Shown here piece after piece: positions 6,870-7,831 of a stretch of DNA of 7,831 nt. The notes below the pieces were generated by a model, which did not search any database, was not told where the DNA came from, and was given only the letters and a program-made list of their open reading frames with translations. The position numbers and the translations under genes were made by a program. Each line of letters begins with the position of its first letter. The first letter of the stretch is position 1. Source of the DNA: an uncultured Eubacterium sp. (lineage in GTDB: Bacteria; Bacillota; Clostridia; Lachnospirales; Lachnospiraceae). The DNA lies in contig NZ_CAKRAS010000084.1 in NCBI RefSeq assembly GCF_934295145.1, positions 1-7,831 on the forward strand, read 5' to 3'.

Positions 6870-7025
6870 TCCGCAAAAATATCTTCGTTGTGCAATATAT
6901 GTCAGGGCAAAAAACAAATTGTTCTTGAACTTGGAGTTTTCATTCATGCTAATTATCTTTTATGAATCGTGTGTTATTCCATTTTGGAATAGTATATTAA
7001 TAAACAGTTGTAGCCCACATATGTA
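6870..7025. other. AT-rich divergent intergenic stretch
   Basis: This part of the gap between the gntR promoter and the nuclease-gene promoter has no credible gene. A 72-codon plus-strand frame across 6835-7053 has no ribosome site and overlaps the operator. The only structured items are a 7-bp palindrome at 6975-6991 and a lone TAAACAG at 7001-7007, the same seven bases that begin the gntR operator arm. Confidence 0.6.
6975..6991. repeat. Small palindrome TATTCCA-TTT-TGGAATA
   Basis: A perfect 7-bp inverted repeat with a 3-base centre lies about 35 bases upstream of the -35 box of the nuclease-gene promoter. It has no T tract and no gene upstream to terminate, so a protein-binding site is more likely than a terminator. 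Confidence 0.35.
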
Positions 7026-7054
7026 TTGCTTGATCAGTATTTTGCATTTATAAT
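7026..7054 (+). promoter_or_regulatory. Promoter of the Uma2-family gene
   Basis: TTGCTT (7026-7031) and a perfect TATAAT (7049-7054) are separated by 17 bases. The predicted transcript start, near 7061, falls right at the beginning of the structured leader, so the whole fold would be transcribed. Confidence 0.75.
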
Positions 7055-7060
7055 AGAGAG

Positions 7061-7146
7061 CAAGATAGGGGCTCTGTAATAGTATTTAATACTAGCCTGA
7101 AAGGAAGTTGCACAAGTGCAAACCGCCCCCTAGGACAACTTACAGA
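7061..7146 (+). ncRNA. Compact pseudoknot-capable leader RNA before the Uma2 gene (unidentified)
   Basis: The 5' leader folds by inspection into a closing helix TAGGGG/CCCCTA (7066-7071 with 7127-7132, extended by C7072-G7125 past a bulged C). Inside are a hairpin TAGTAT/ATACTA (7080-7085 with 7089-7094), a mini-hairpin CCT-GAA-AGG (7096-7104) and a hairpin TTGCA/TGCAA (7108-7112 with 7117-7121). The strand just after the closing helix, TTACAG (7140-7145), is complementary to CTGTAA (7074-7079) within the domain, forming a pseudoknot. CAAC (7136-7139) can also pair with GTTG (7107-7110) in competition with the last hairpin. About 44 bases separate the fold from the ATG. It could be a riboswitch, a ribozyme, a mobile-element-type RNA or a guide-like RNA. 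I cannot assign a family. Confidence 0.6.
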
Positions 7147-7189
7147 AAAATAACGGAAATAGGTCTACTACCCGAAAGGAGATTTAACT

Positions 7190-7732
7190 ATGCCATTATT
7201 AAAAAGTGATTATTATAGTACACAAGATATTTTTAATCTTCCAGAAGGCGAACGTGCTGAACTTGTTAATGGTGAAATGTATATGATGGCTCCACCAAGT
7301 TCCACTCATCAAATTCTGGTTATGGGATTATCTGCTGCTTTTTTCAATCATATCCAGAAAAAAGGCGGTCCCTGCAAAGTACTTCCTGCTCCATTTGCAG
7401 TATTTATCAAAAAAGATGATTCCAACTATGTAGAACCAGATGTCAGTGTTATCTGCAATACAGACTTAATTTCTGATCGTGGATGTGAAGGCGCTCCTGA
7501 TCTGGTTATTGAAGTGGTATCTCCTAGCAGTCGGCGCATGGATTACAATATAAAAAATGCCCTTTACTCTTCTGCCGGTGTTCGTGAATATTGGATTGTT
7601 GATCCTGCCAAAGAAAGAACCACAATCTACTATTATGAGCAGGATGCCGCACCAATGATCATTCCATTTCATCAGGAAGTCGTTTCGGGCATTTATAAAG
7701 ATCTAAAAATAAAAATATCTGATTTATTATAA
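7190..7732 (+). CDS. Uma2 family (DUF820) PD-(D/E)XK nuclease-fold protein
   Basis: This is a 180-residue protein of the Uma2/DUF820 family, a restriction-endonuclease-like fold of largely unknown function. Characteristic segments appear in order: AELVNGEMYMMAPPSSTHQ (23-41, with Glu24 and Glu29), VEPDVSVI (81-88, with active-site candidate Asp84), GAPDLVIEVVSPSSR (101-115, with Glu108) and VREYWIVDP (131-139). The position that is Lys in classical PD-(D/E)XK enzymes is Val110, as is common in this family, so catalysis would rely on another residue or may be weak. The length is normal (about 180-200). The start is supported by AAAGGAG (7175-7181), eight bases upstream. The gene is alone on the plus strand with its own promoter and the structured leader RNA. 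No transposase, partner toxin or methylase is visible here. Confidence 0.88.
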   Translation: MPLLKSDYYSTQDIFNLPEGERAELVNGEMYMMAPPSSTHQILVMGLSAAFFNHIQKKGGPCKVLPAPFAVFIKKDDSNYVEPDVSVICNTDLISDRGCEGAPDLVIEVVSPSSRRMDYNIKNALYSSAGVREYWIVDPAKERTTIYYYEQDAAPMIIPFHQEVVSGIYKDLKIKISDLL

Positions 7733-7782
7733 TAAAAATATTTTTAAACCAAATTGCGAGTGTGTGAAACTTTTTCTGTAAA

Positions 7783-7830
7783 TTAACAAATAATAGGTTC
7801 TTCTATGATAAAATAAAAATCATAGGAGGG
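7783..7830 (+). promoter_or_regulatory. Promoter and ribosome-site region of a next gene beyond the right edge
   Basis: TTAACA (7783-7788) and TATGAT (7804-7809) are 15 bases apart, slightly short for a promoter. AGGAGGG (7824-7830) follows and looks like a strong ribosome site for a gene starting just outside the window. The ribosome site is also complementary to 7800-7809 and could be closed in a 10-pair hairpin with an A-rich loop if transcription begins upstream. The gene itself is not visible. Confidence 0.4.
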
Positions 7831-7831
7831 C

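Noticed and set aside
6835..7053. 72-codon plus-strand frame between the gntR operator and the Uma2 promoter
   Set aside because: It starts inside the operator, has no ribosome site and ends in the -10 box of the Uma2 promoter.
7108..7132. Resemblance of GTGCAAACCG to the 3' part of c-di-GMP-II riboswitches
   Set aside because: Only a short word is shared; the GGAAA...TGAATGGG core and the helix order of that class are missing.
7733..7747. AAAAATATTTTT after the Uma2 gene as an intrinsic terminator
   Set aside because: The stem is only A-T pairs with no stable GC part, so it is too weak to call a terminator.
1..7831. CRISPR arrays, insertion sequences, prophage genes
   Set aside because: No regularly spaced repeats, transposase or integrase motifs, or terminal inverted repeats flanked by duplications were seen on either strand.

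Overview
The window looks like a piece of a low-GC Gram-positive genome of the class Clostridia, most likely a gut Lachnospiraceae. The reasons are AT-rich intergenic DNA, strong AGGAGG-type ribosome sites, sigma-A-like promoters, an ATP-type PEP carboxykinase, and a YtrA-type GntR/ABC operon. The taxon is inferred from style and family content, not from a marker gene.

Layout, left to right. (1) 1-2052, minus strand: a bacterial NSS (LeuT/MhsT-type) sodium:amino-acid symporter, then a nitroreductase that starts one base after its stop codon and runs off the left edge. (2) 2053-2369: a gap holding the candidate NSS promoter, a pckA intrinsic terminator, and an extra folded segment in the pckA 3' UTR. 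(3) 2370-3974, minus: pckA, with a clear TTGACA-17-TAGTAT promoter and a weak cre-like site upstream. (4) 4167-4805, minus: a short orphan HipA-like kinase with its own promoter and almost no leader. (5) 4908-6796, minus: a three-gene operon of GntR/YtrA repressor, ABC ATPase and ABC-2 permease. It is controlled by an 18-bp-arm inverted repeat lying over the promoter. (6) 6870-7025: an AT-rich gap with one small palindrome. (7) 7026-7732, plus: a promoter, a compact pseudoknot-capable 5' leader RNA of about 129 nt, and a Uma2-family PD-(D/E)XK nuclease-fold gene. (8) 7733-7831: the promoter and ribosome-site region of a further plus-strand gene beyond the edge.

How the parts work together. 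The GntR-ABC operon is a self-regulated exporter unit. PEP carboxykinase links oxaloacetate and PEP. The symporter imports amino acids and is translationally coupled to a flavin reductase. The HipA-like and Uma2 genes are single accessory genes with private promoters.

The most interesting signal is the structured leader RNA in front of the Uma2 gene. It has a closing helix, three internal hairpins and a downstream strand that can pair back into the closed domain. This RNA-plus-nuclease arrangement is the best candidate here for an undescribed system, but its function is unproven.
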